A DNA stretch of 64,000 bases from Kribbella jiaozuonensis (GTDB lineage: Bacteria > Actinomycetota > Actinomycetes > Propionibacteriales > Kribbellaceae), in the NCBI RefSeq assembly GCF_005233875.1, contig NZ_SZPZ01000003.1:800489-864488 (forward strand), given 5' to 3'. The stretch's first letter is position 1; each line of letters opens with the position of its first letter. This document shows, piece by piece, positions 18,617 through 26,599 of this stretch. The translations under genes were made by a program, and so were the position numbers. The notes below the pieces were generated by a model that did not search any database, was not told where the DNA came from, and saw only the letters and a program-made list of their open reading frames with translations.

Positions 18617-19036
18617 TCAGGCCTTCAAGCCTTCGAAGATCTCCAGGTAGTGCGGGTTGTTCATGATGCCGATGAGGTTGCCGAACGGGTCCACGACGGA
18701 CGCCGTGCGGAAGCCGGTGTTGTTGCCGCGTTCGGTGATCGGCTCCTGGAGGGTGGCGCCGTGGTCGAGGAGGTGCTTGAGCTCGGCCTCCAGGTCGTCG
18801 ACGTGCCAGTGAATGACGGCGCCGGCGGGGCCGGACGCGACCTGGTGCGAGGCGTACTTCGCATCGATGATCCCCAGCTCGCACTGGAAGTCGCCGAACC
18901 GGAACTCGACGTACGCCGGGTCCTCGGCAGTCGGCACGGCGTAATACGCCTCGATGCCGAGCAGCTTCTCGTACCAGGCGCGTGCCGCCTTCACATCCGC
19001 GGCGTAGAAGCTGACGGTGGCGAATCCTCGCATCAT
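18617..19036 (-). CDS. VOC family protein (glyoxalase/bleomycin-resistance fold)
   Basis: 139 aa, two beta-alpha-beta-beta-beta modules. It begins MMRGFATVSFYAADVKAARAWYEKLLG, and the second half carries VVDPFGNLIGIMNNP. Candidate metal ligands are His in VIHWHVDDLEAEL and Glu in the FRFGDFQCELG and YLEIFEGL regions. VOC proteins cover glyoxalases, isomerases, dioxygenases and drug-binding proteins; substrate unknown. Two consecutive ATGs at 19036 and 19033. A 25-bp palindrome lies 55 bp upstream. It converges on the IclR gene with a 5-bp gap. Confidence 0.85.
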   Translation of the reverse strand: MMRGFATVSFYAADVKAARAWYEKLLGIEAYYAVPTAEDPAYVEFRFGDFQCELGIIDAKYASHQVASGPAGAVIHWHVDDLEAELKHLLDHGATLQEPITERGNNTGFRTASVVDPFGNLIGIMNNPHYLEIFEGLKA

Positions 19037-19090
19037 CGTGCTGGTCCTTTCCTGGGAACTTCCCGGTTGATGACCACCACGATTCCAGCC

Positions 19091-19115
19091 AAAGTGCTCA
19101 CCGAGTGAGCACTTT
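19091..19115. promoter_or_regulatory. 25-bp perfect palindrome upstream of the VOC gene
   Basis: Arms AAAGTGCTCAC (19091-19101) and GTGAGCACTTT (19105-19115) match exactly around a CGA centre. It lies between the GNAT stop (19127) and the VOC start (19036), both on the minus strand. It could be an operator of a regulator encoded elsewhere, or a hairpin ending the GNAT-SIS transcript. No T tract follows, and the symmetry is more like an operator. Confidence 0.55.
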
Positions 19116-19126
19116 GATGGGCGGAG

Positions 19127-19711
19127 TTATTCGTCGGTACGCAGGCGGCCGTGGAGGTGCCAGTCGTGCCAGCCATCGGCGTGCTTGATCGCCTGCCGCA
19201 GCGTGCCCTCGGCTCTATATCCGGTGCGCTCGGCGACTCGGCAGGACGCGGTGTTGGCGCTGGAGTGCTGGATGCTCAGCCGGTTGAAGCCGATCAGCTC
19301 GAACGCCCAGGCCGACAATGCCTCGACCGATCTCGGGGCGATCGACCGGCCCCGAGCGCCAGGGGTCACCCAGTACGACAGGCTGGCCGACCCCTCGGCT
19401 AGCGAGATGTTGCGCAGGCCAACCTGTCCCAGCGGCCGATCGTCGTCGCCATCGACCACCGCCCAGCTCGCTGCCGTCTCGGTCTCCCAGCGGCCGGCCC
19501 ACTGCCCGACCCACACAGCTGCTTCCTCGAGTGTGTCGAGCCGGCGGACGTGCCACCGCTGGATGTCAGGACAGGCGAACGCCGTCAGCACGACGCCCGC
19601 GTCGTCCTGCTGCCACGGCCGCAGGACCAATCCGTCGTACGCCGTCAGCCGCGGCTGACTGGCACCTCGCAGCGTTCCATCAGGTAGGGCCGGATCGACG
19701 AGCAGCGGCAC
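19127..19711 (-). CDS. GNAT family N-acetyltransferase (RimJ/RimL-like)
   Basis: 194 aa from the GTG at 19711. Typical acetyl-CoA fold: LRPWQQDDAGVVLTAFACPDIQRW at the start, then LGQVGLRNISLAEGSASLSYWVTPGARGRSIAPRSVEAL and FELIGFNRLSIQHSSANTASCRVAERTGYRAEGTLR. The RimJ/RimL-like C-terminal part suggests acetylation of a protein N-terminus or small amine. The start is 4 bp after the SIS gene stop, so the two form an operon. The palindrome at 19091 lies just downstream. Confidence 0.87.
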   Translation of the reverse strand: MPLLVDPALPDGTLRGASQPRLTAYDGLVLRPWQQDDAGVVLTAFACPDIQRWHVRRLDTLEEAAVWVGQWAGRWETETAASWAVVDGDDDRPLGQVGLRNISLAEGSASLSYWVTPGARGRSIAPRSVEALSAWAFELIGFNRLSIQHSSANTASCRVAERTGYRAEGTLRQAIKHADGWHDWHLHGRLRTDE

Positions 19712-19715
19712 GGAT

Positions 19716-20774
19716 TCAGTCCGTCTGGGTGACCTTGCGGAGGCCCCGGGGAGCGTCCGGGTCCAGACCGAGCTTGCGGGCCAGCAGTTCGATGGCTCGC
19801 TGGGCAGGGATGACGAGGGCGAGCGGGGCGAGAGTCTCAGGGAGGTCGGGGCCGGCAAGGTTCACGTCGCAGCGCGAACCGAACGTGGGGTCGCCGCCGA
19901 TGCCCAGGATCTTGCTGCCCTTCTCGCGGACAAGGCCGGCCAGCTCGGTCATACCGGGGAGCGCGGGGCCGTCGCCCGCGGCGACCAGGATCGTGACGAG
20001 GTCGGCGTCGACGACGGCGATCGGGCCGTGCTTCAGGTCGGCGTACGAGAGTCCGCGCACCGGCTGCAGACAGGTCTCCTCGAGCTTCAGCGCAACCTCG
20101 AGCGTGGTGCCGAAGGTCAGGCCCCGGCCGCTGGCGAGCACGTCGTGCGCGCCGGCGAGCAGGTCCGCCGCAGCCTCGACCGACCCCGACAGCATCTTGG
20201 CCGCCGCGTCCGGCACCCGAGCGATGTCCGCGTCGAGCGTCCCCGGCCGCTGCGCGAGCGCGTCCACGGCAACCGTGATCGCGGCCAGCTGCGTCGTGTA
20301 GGTCTTGGTGGCCGGTACGGCGAGCTCCTTGCCGGCCTGCGTGATCAGGGCGACGTCGGCTGTCGACGCCAGCGGGCTGTTGCCGTCGTTCGTGATGCCG
20401 ACGATCGCGGCGCCGTTCCGCTTCGCCCACTCCGCCGTGTCGACGATCTCCTGGGTCGCACCGGACTGGCTGACCGCGACGACCAGCGAGTTCGAGAGGT
20501 CGAGGTTCGCGCCGTACAGCGTGGCCACCGACGGAGCTGCCAGGGACGCCTGCCGCCCGGCGTGGATCTCGGTCAGGTAGCGGCCGTAGACCCCCGCGTT
20601 GTCCGACGATCCGCGGGCCACGAAGATCACGTTCCGGCGTCCGGCGGCCAGCCTGGTGATGTCGTGCCGCAGCGGCAGAACATGCTCGAACGTCGCCGCG
20701 AGCGCGGCCGGCTGTTCGGCGATCTCGCGCGCCATCTGGGTTTCGTTGGCGGGGACAGACACCACTGGGATCAC
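19716..20774 (-). CDS. SIS-domain sugar-phosphate isomerase/deaminase (GlmS C-terminal/AgaS-like)
   Basis: 352 aa with two SIS domains. Motifs: MAREIAEQPAAL at the N-terminus, FVARGSSDNAGVYGRYLTE, VVAVSQSGATQEIVDTAEWAKRNGA and LSYADLKHGPIAVVDAD (the KHGP active-site element of glucosamine synthase isomerase domains). There is no glutaminase domain, so it is probably a glucosamine-6-phosphate deaminase or related amino-sugar enzyme. The GTG at 20774 follows AGGA by 3 bases; ATG at 20735 would cut the N-terminus. Divergent from a DasR-like GntR regulator, consistent with amino-sugar catabolism. Confidence 0.88.
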   Translation of the reverse strand: MIPVVSVPANETQMAREIAEQPAALAATFEHVLPLRHDITRLAAGRRNVIFVARGSSDNAGVYGRYLTEIHAGRQASLAAPSVATLYGANLDLSNSLVVAVSQSGATQEIVDTAEWAKRNGAAIVGITNDGNSPLASTADVALITQAGKELAVPATKTYTTQLAAITVAVDALAQRPGTLDADIARVPDAAAKMLSGSVEAAADLLAGAHDVLASGRGLTFGTTLEVALKLEETCLQPVRGLSYADLKHGPIAVVDADLVTILVAAGDGPALPGMTELAGLVREKGSKILGIGGDPTFGSRCDVNLAGPDLPETLAPLALVIPAQRAIELLARKLGLDPDAPRGLRKVTQTD

Positions 20775-20782
20775 TGGTCCTA

Positions 20783-20798
20783 TCTGGTCTTAACAGGT
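20783..20798. promoter_or_regulatory. Possible GntR/DasR-type operator (partial match)
   Basis: TCTGGTCTTAACAGGT agrees with the Streptomyces DasR element ACTGGTCTAGACCACT at about 10 of 16 positions, with the left CTGGTCT half intact. A further TGGTC lies 10 bp upstream, at 20776. It sits between the SIS gene and its likely regulator. Confidence 0.35.
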
Positions 20799-20874
20799 AT
20801 GCTGCGCACGATAGCAGTGAGCGGCGTCCCGGGGCACCCCCGAGATCCGCCCAGGTCTGGAGGATCGAGATTCC

Positions 20875-21594
20875 ATGGTGGCGACGAAGCGGGCCCAGGT
20901 CCGATCGGTGCTGGAACGGCTGATCGATGTCGAGCTGCATCCCGGCGACCCGATCCCGTCCGAGCGGGCCCTGGTGGACAAGCTGAACGTCTCCCGGGTG
21001 ACCGTCCGGCAGGCGATCAGCGACCTGGTCGAGTCCGGTGCGCTGGAGCGGGTGCACGGCAAGGGCACCTTCGTCACCGGCCCCCAGGTCGACTCCCAGC
21101 TGCACCTGACCTCGTTCTCCCGGGAGATGCGGGCCCGTGGCCTCGAGCCCGGGACCGTGGTGCTGTCGGCCAGCGAGATCGAGGCCTCCGACGAGACCGC
21201 CAAGGGCCTGCGGGTCGCCAAGGGCACCAAGGTGATCCGGGTCGAGCGGCTCCGCACGGCCGACGCGTCGCCGATGGCCTACGAGGTCGGCTATTACCCG
21301 TCCGCGCTCTTCCCCGGCCTGCTCGGCCGCGAGCTCGGCACCCTCTACGACGTCTTTGCCAGTGAGTACGACGTCGTCGTCACCTCCGGTGAGCAGACCG
21401 TCCGGGCGGACAACGCCGACGGTCATGTCGCCCGGGTGCTCGGCGTGGCCAGGCGGGCACCCCTGCTGGTCCTCGAACGCACCACGTTCGCCGGCCGCAA
21501 GGTCGTCGAGCTGTCCTGGTCGGCCTACCGCGCCGACCGCTACCGGCTGCACATGGCCCTCACCCCCCGCGGCCCGCGAACCGGGTCCGCCTGA
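20875..21594 (+). CDS. GntR family regulator, HutC subfamily (DasR/NagR-like)
   Basis: 239 aa. N-terminal winged helix (LERLIDVELHPGDPIPSERALVDKLNVSRVTVRQAISDLVESG... RVHGKGTFV) followed by a UTRA effector domain with LTSFSREMRARGLEPGT and YYPSALFPGLLGRELGTLYDV. DasR/NagR proteins sense glucosamine-6-phosphate or N-acetylglucosamine-6-phosphate and repress amino-sugar genes. The neighbouring SIS enzyme fits such a regulon. GGAGG lies 11 bases before the ATG. A hairpin follows its stop codon. Confidence 0.92.
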   Translation: MVATKRAQVRSVLERLIDVELHPGDPIPSERALVDKLNVSRVTVRQAISDLVESGALERVHGKGTFVTGPQVDSQLHLTSFSREMRARGLEPGTVVLSASEIEASDETAKGLRVAKGTKVIRVERLRTADASPMAYEVGYYPSALFPGLLGRELGTLYDVFASEYDVVVTSGEQTVRADNADGHVARVLGVARRAPLLVLERTTFAGRKVVELSWSAYRADRYRLHMALTPRGPRTGSA

Positions 21595-21596
21595 CC

Positions 21597-21627
21597 GTCC
21601 CGGGAGCGACGTCTGCTCCCGGAGGAC
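21597..21627 (+). terminator. Hairpin after the GntR gene
   Basis: CCGGGAGC (21600-21607) pairs with GCTCCCGG (21615-21622) around a 7-nt loop, with flanking GTC and GAC able to extend the stem past one unpaired base. It starts 2 bp after the stop codon. There is no T run, as is usual in high-GC actinobacteria. Confidence 0.6.
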
Positions 21628-21664
21628 ATCCGGACGCAACGAACTGGATCGGTCCTGTTCATCA

Positions 21665-21680
21665 ACTGGTCTACATCCCT
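21665..21680. promoter_or_regulatory. DasR-like (dre) candidate upstream of fba
   Basis: ACTGGTCTACATCCCT matches the Streptomyces DasR element ACTGGTCTAGACCACT at 13 of 16 positions, with the left half perfect. It lies 122 bp before the fba start. This would tie the aldolase to the amino-sugar regulator encoded just upstream. Confidence 0.4.
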
Positions 21681-21801
21681 GCCGATCGCTCCCCGGCCAC
21701 CGGGCCGGCCCGGCAGGCAGGCCGCTGGTCACGACGAAGTGCCGGGCGGCAATACTGGAGCCGAACCCACAAGAACTGTGTTGTGAGGAGTACCGCGAGA
21801 C

Positions 21802-22827
<1,026 letters not shown>

Positions 22828-22862
22828 CATCATCTGGGGTCCTCCTCAAAAGGGATCTCTTC

Positions 22863-22905
22863 GAAGGGCTCGCCACCGCGTGGACAGCGCGGCGGTGAGC
22901 CCTTC
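22863..22905. terminator. Bidirectional terminator between fba and the AbiEi-type gene
   Basis: An 18-bp stem, arms 22863-22880 and 22888-22905 with two non-Watson-Crick positions, closes a 7-nt loop. Arms begin GAAGGGCTC and end GAGCCCTTC. It sits 36 bp after the fba stop and 3 bp from the stop of the convergent gene, so it can serve both. Confidence 0.75.
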
Positions 22906-22907
22906 TG

Positions 22908-23879
22908 TCACATCCGGGCTCGGGCGAGGTCGAAGTGGCGGATGCCGGTGCGGCGGGCTGCTCGGGTGAACGTGGTTCGGATGCGGTCGGCCACGGTCGG
23001 TGGGTCGTCGAGGTCTGTCCAGGAGATCCGGCAGTGCTCGACTGGTTGCGGTCCATCGGGATCGGCTGCGGGTGGCTCGGGGAGCGGTTCTTCGACCGAG
23101 GGCTCGAATTCCTCGCACCAGAAGGGGAAACGGGCCTCGAATTCGACGACTGTGCGGTCGTCCGGGAACCAGAGCCCTTCGGCGGGGAAGTCCGGGTCGT
23201 CGGCTTCCGGGGGTGGTGTTGGGCTAGGTGTGGGCAGACCTGCGGTGGCGAGGATCAGGCGGAGACGGGACTCGGCGATCGAGGCCGCGCCGGTGAGGTG
23301 ATCCAGGACCGCGAGCGCACGCTTGTTGCCGTGGTCGAGCGAGGAGACCGCGTGTTTGAGCGTGCGCTTGCTGACGAGACCGGCGTACATGGCGGCGTCG
23401 GCGAGCACGACCGCCGGAACAGGTGGTGCGGTAGCAGCCACCTCGGCGATCGCGCGGGCGGGTGAGGACATGCGCAACCCGTTCCACAGTTGGAGGCCGG
23501 TGCCGACCGGATCGCGGATGTGGCGATGGACGCCGCCGCGTATTCGACCGGATCGCCCGTCGGGCGCTGTCACGTGGACACGGGTCAGGTCGAGACCCCA
23601 GACAGGTAAGGCATGTAGGGCCGCAGCGGATTGATGGCTCGCGTAGAGGTTGGGGCCGCCGGCGCGGAGGACGCGGTACAGCTTCCGCAGGTGGAGGACC
23701 TCGTCGGTGACGAGCATGAGCGAGCGTTGGGCGGCGTACGTCCCGCGCCGGATCCGGCGCCAGCCGCCGGTGGCCAGCAGGGTGTCGATGTCAGCGTCGG
23801 GGTAACCACAGGCACGCGCGTCGGCCCGGGTGAACACGCCACCACGGATCGACGCCATCACAGCAAGTTGAGGATTCAT
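22908..23879 (-). CDS. AbiEi-antitoxin-domain protein with degenerate DUF559-like C-terminus
   Basis: 323 aa. The N-terminus (LAVMASIRGGVFTRADARACGYPDADIDTLLATGGWRRIRRGTYA) is the winged-helix antitoxin module of type IV AbiE systems. The middle has the usual ASHQSAAALHALPVWGLDLTRVHVTAPDGRSGR. The C-terminus (LWFPDDRTVVEFEARFPFW then ISWTDLDDPPTVADRIRTTF) follows DUF559/VSR-like nuclease relatives, but the core is replaced by an acidic Pro/Glu-rich segment at residues about 255-280. No AbiEii nucleotidyltransferase toxin is adjacent. Such stand-alone proteins are numerous in actinobacteria and their role is unknown. Confidence 0.78.
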   Translation of the reverse strand: MNPQLAVMASIRGGVFTRADARACGYPDADIDTLLATGGWRRIRRGTYAAQRSLMLVTDEVLHLRKLYRVLRAGGPNLYASHQSAAALHALPVWGLDLTRVHVTAPDGRSGRIRGGVHRHIRDPVGTGLQLWNGLRMSSPARAIAEVAATAPPVPAVVLADAAMYAGLVSKRTLKHAVSSLDHGNKRALAVLDHLTGAASIAESRLRLILATAGLPTPSPTPPPEADDPDFPAEGLWFPDDRTVVEFEARFPFWCEEFEPSVEEPLPEPPAADPDGPQPVEHCRISWTDLDDPPTVADRIRTTFTRAARRTGIRHFDLARARM

Positions 23880-23924
23880 GCCCTAGAACTTGCCGCGATC
23901 CAACCTCGCCCGGACCGATGATTT

Positions 23925-24659
23925 TCAAGCTGTGGAGAACTTGTGTCGCACCCAAACGTTGGGCTCGACGTAAACGGCCCGGTCGGCGGCAACATCGCAG
24001 TCCACGGGGTCGAGGCCACCCGCGACCTCGACCGGACCGCTGCGATCGAACGGAAGCCCGGTCCACGAACGCCACTCGGCCAGCGACCCTGCGATCACCC
24101 AGGACGCGGGCGCGACGCCGGCGATCTCCCCTCCGGCGCGGACGTGGGTGCGCAGCCACGGATCGCATGGCAGGCCGTCAGCGCGCGTCCTGGCGACGTA
24201 CTCGGCCATTGAGGTCCGAGGGTCCAGGTGCTTGTGCGTCGGCCGCACCGGGGCATCCAGGACCTCTAGCCCGGCATCAGCGGCCGCCTCCCGAAGGGCA
24301 GCCAGCATGAGTGCCGCGATGCCCTGGTTCTGCCAGTCGTGCGCGACGCTGATGTTGAGGGCGCAGGCCGTGTCAGGTCGTACGCCGCGGCGTACGTCGG
24401 TGAAGGCCCAGACGACGGCCTGCTCCCATCCGCCGGGCGGGAAGTCCGAGCGACGGGCCAACTGGACGGCGTGGGCGTCGGCAACGACGCAGTCGTCCAC
24501 AGTGGCGATCAGGCAGGTTGCAGGGAACGTCGAAGGGACCTGGCCGAAGTACGCCTCGGATACGCGGTTGTGGCGCATGAACTCGGGCCAGCCGCGTACG
24601 TCGATCTCCGCGTTCGCGAGCCCGGGGCGATCAGCGACGGTGGTGATCTCCACGGGCAT
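23925..24659 (-). CDS. GNAT family acetyltransferase, long form
   Basis: 244 aa. The acetyl-CoA site is seen in ALNISVAHDWQNQGIAALMLAALREAAADAGLEVLDAPVRP; the remainder (DGLPCDPWLRTHVRAGGEIAGVAPASWVIAGSLAEWRSWTGLPFDRSG) is a conserved extension found in a group of larger actinobacterial GNAT proteins. Substrate unknown. The ATG at 24659 is preceded by only a run of six T on its strand, the tail of the HNH gene terminator, with no ribosome site. Either translation is leaderless or a downstream start is used. Confidence 0.75.
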   Translation of the reverse strand: MPVEITTVADRPGLANAEIDVRGWPEFMRHNRVSEAYFGQVPSTFPATCLIATVDDCVVADAHAVQLARRSDFPPGGWEQAVVWAFTDVRRGVRPDTACALNISVAHDWQNQGIAALMLAALREAAADAGLEVLDAPVRPTHKHLDPRTSMAEYVARTRADGLPCDPWLRTHVRAGGEIAGVAPASWVIAGSLAEWRSWTGLPFDRSGPVEVAGGLDPVDCDVAADRAVYVEPNVWVRHKFSTA

Positions 24660-24660
24660 G

Positions 24661-24691
24661 AAAAAAGCTCGTCATCTGTCTATGACGAGCT
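24661..24691 (-). terminator. Intrinsic terminator built into the end of the HNH gene
   Basis: On the minus strand AGCTCGTCAT, a 6-nt loop and ATGACGAGCT form a perfect 10-bp stem followed by TTTTTT (arms 24682-24691 and 24666-24675, tract 24661-24666). The HNH stop codon lies inside the structure, so its last codons also encode the terminator. The tract ends one base before the next gene's start. Confidence 0.85.
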
Positions 24692-25121
24692 CGGCGCGGG
24701 TTGGAACCCAGGGTTGCCAAAGGAGCGGCATGTCGGCCTCGGACGGAGTGCGGTTGCCTTTCCGCTCGTTGCACGAGGCATGGGCGGCCACGGCATTCAG
24801 CCACTCGGTGCGGCCGCCCCTGGATCTGGGTTGGACATGGTCCATGGTGTCGGCGTTCTCGAGACCGCAGTACGCGCAGCGGAACTTGTCCCGGCGGAGG
24901 ACACCGTGCTTGCTGTACTTCATCCGGCCGGCTGCGTAGCGCCAGTGCGTGACGACGTACCGGACCAGGCGCAGGACGCGAGGGACCGGGAAAGGGCCGA
25001 TAGTTCGCTCTCCGTGCGCCTCTTCCACCACTGCGACCTCCCGCACCAGCATCCGGATGGCGTGCTGGATCGAGACGGTGTGCAGCGGTTCGTACGACGC
25101 GTTCAGGACTATGACGCTCAT
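24672..25121 (-). CDS. HNH endonuclease
   Basis: 149 aa. Starts MSVIVLNASYEPLHTVSIQHA with GGAGG 6 bases upstream (an upstream in-frame start at 25178 lacks this). Zinc-binding CAYCG is followed by DTMDHVQPRSRGGRTEWLNAVAAHASCNERKG, giving the HNH core (D-H, N, H) and the second Cys pair element. This small HNH family is present in nearly all actinobacteria as a single chromosomal gene and resembles McrA-like nucleases; role is unproven. The last codons form the terminator stem. Confidence 0.9.
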   Translation of the reverse strand: MSVIVLNASYEPLHTVSIQHAIRMLVREVAVVEEAHGERTIGPFPVPRVLRLVRYVVTHWRYAAGRMKYSKHGVLRRDKFRCAYCGLENADTMDHVQPRSRGGRTEWLNAVAAHASCNERKGNRTPSEADMPLLWQPWVPTRAELVIDR

Positions 25122-25265
25122 CCGGTGCCTCCTTCCGGCCGTAGCTGGGAACCACGGCGGTTTGACGCAGGGTCTCAAGCATCCGTGGCCGGTGGGTGAA
25201 CGGTCAACGGATTTCGTCAGACGGTCACGTGCCGGTACGGCTGCGTGATCGGCGAAGATGTGCTT

Positions 25266-25673
25266 ATGGAATTGAACAATCTGCTCTCAGGCCCACCCGA
25301 GACACTACTACCGGTCGACCCGGCCGCGGCGGAACTCGCCGACGGGGTCGCTCCGGCCGACGTCGCGGCCAAGTACCCGACGTCGTCGCTGGCCTGGGCC
25401 GTGCTTGCCGAGGGTGCCTTGGCGGACGGCCGGACCATCGAGGGTTACGCGTACGCGCGCACCGGATACCACCGTGCACTGGACCTGCTCCGGCGCAACG
25501 GCTGGAAGGGCCACGGACCTGTGCCGTGGGAGCACGAGCCGAACCGCGGGTTCCTGCGCGCACTGGCGGCGCTGGGCAAGGCGGCTGCGCTCATCGACGA
25601 GAAGGACGAGGCGGAGCGCTGCGCCACGTTCCTGCGCGACTCGTCGCCGGCTGCTGCCGACGCCCTGAGCTGA
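25266..25673 (+). CDS. DUF3151 family protein
   Basis: 135 aa. The N-terminus MELNNLLSGPPETLLPVDPAAAELADG and the central WAVLAEGALADGRTIEGYAYARTGYHRALDLLRRNGWKGHGPVPWEHEPNRGFLRALAALG are diagnostic of DUF3151, a soluble helical family restricted to actinobacteria. Some residues are TPR-like in spacing. Function unknown. An in-frame GTG at 25245 would add seven residues. It often lies in conserved core regions near aldolase and purine genes, as here. Confidence 0.88.
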   Translation: MELNNLLSGPPETLLPVDPAAAELADGVAPADVAAKYPTSSLAWAVLAEGALADGRTIEGYAYARTGYHRALDLLRRNGWKGHGPVPWEHEPNRGFLRALAALGKAAALIDEKDEAERCATFLRDSSPAAADALS

Positions 25674-25716
25674 AACCTGGTTGTCGGGTTGGTTGCTCGG
25701 CGGGATGATCTGCCGG

Positions 25717-26448
25717 GTGACCAGCCCTTATGAGCAGGCCGGGTTCGGCGTCGGGTTCGACTGGGGTCCGGTCGGTGCCGAGGTCGTTGCCGGGGACATC
25801 GTCGCTGTGGTGGACGTGTTGTCGTTCACGACCGCGGTGACAGTGGCGGTCGATCTCGGGATCGACGTCTATCCCTATCGGTGGCGGGACGAGACGGCTG
25901 TTGCTTATGCCGAGCGGTGGGGCGCGAAGCTGGCGGTCGGGCGGTCCGAGGCCGGGCCGGGTGACGTGAGTTTGTCGCCGGCGACGATCCGGCGGGCGGA
26001 GGGCGTCCGCAGGTTGGTGCTGCCGTCGCCGAACGGATCGACGATCGCGAAGCAGCTCAGTGACGGTGGCGCGACGGTGATCGCTGTGTCGTTGCGTAAC
26101 CGCCGAGCAGCGGCGGACTGGGTCAGGGAGCAGGACAAACGAGTTGTCGCGATCGCAGCAGGGGAGCGGTGGAAGGACGGGTCGCTCCGGCCGGCTGTCG
26201 AGGATCTGTGGGGAGCCGGCGGGTTCCTGAGCGCGCTCGACCGGGACGACCTGTCCCCGGAGGCGCGCGCGGCGGTTGCGGCGTACGACGCGGTTGCCGG
26301 CGAACTGCCGGAGCTCTTGCACGAATGCGCCGGCGGGCGCGAGCTGACGCAGTACGGGTATCCGGAGGATGTCGCGATCGCGGCCGAGGTGGACGCGAGT
26401 ACGAGCGTGCCGGTGCTCGTGGACGGTACGATGTTCCGGTCAACCTGA
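25717..26448 (+). CDS. 2-phosphosulfolactate phosphatase-like protein
   Basis: 243 aa from the GTG at 25717 (ATG at 25705 would add four residues). The ComB fold is seen in FDWGPVGAEVVAGDIVAVVDVLSFTTAVTVAVDLGIDVYPY (Asp-x-x-Ser active site), LVLPSPNGSTIA and AIAAGERWKDGSLRPAVEDLWGAGGFL. ComB removes phosphate from 2-phosphosulfolactate in coenzyme M synthesis in archaea. Actinobacteria do not make coenzyme M, so the substrate is probably another phosphorylated acid, or sulfolactate metabolism is involved. Confidence 0.82.
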   Translation: MTSPYEQAGFGVGFDWGPVGAEVVAGDIVAVVDVLSFTTAVTVAVDLGIDVYPYRWRDETAVAYAERWGAKLAVGRSEAGPGDVSLSPATIRRAEGVRRLVLPSPNGSTIAKQLSDGGATVIAVSLRNRRAAADWVREQDKRVVAIAAGERWKDGSLRPAVEDLWGAGGFLSALDRDDLSPEARAAVAAYDAVAGELPELLHECAGGRELTQYGYPEDVAIAAEVDASTSVPVLVDGTMFRST

Positions 26449-26599
26449 ATCAAGAACGAATGCCCGTTGACAGTGCCGGCAGGTGGCGAGCGTCCCCGCT
26501 TCTTGCCGAACATGGACGGTTCTAGGCGGACGGACAGACCGGCGAAGCTGGACGCCCACGGTCGGGTCCCCGCCCCTCCGGGCAGCGGAAGGTCACACC

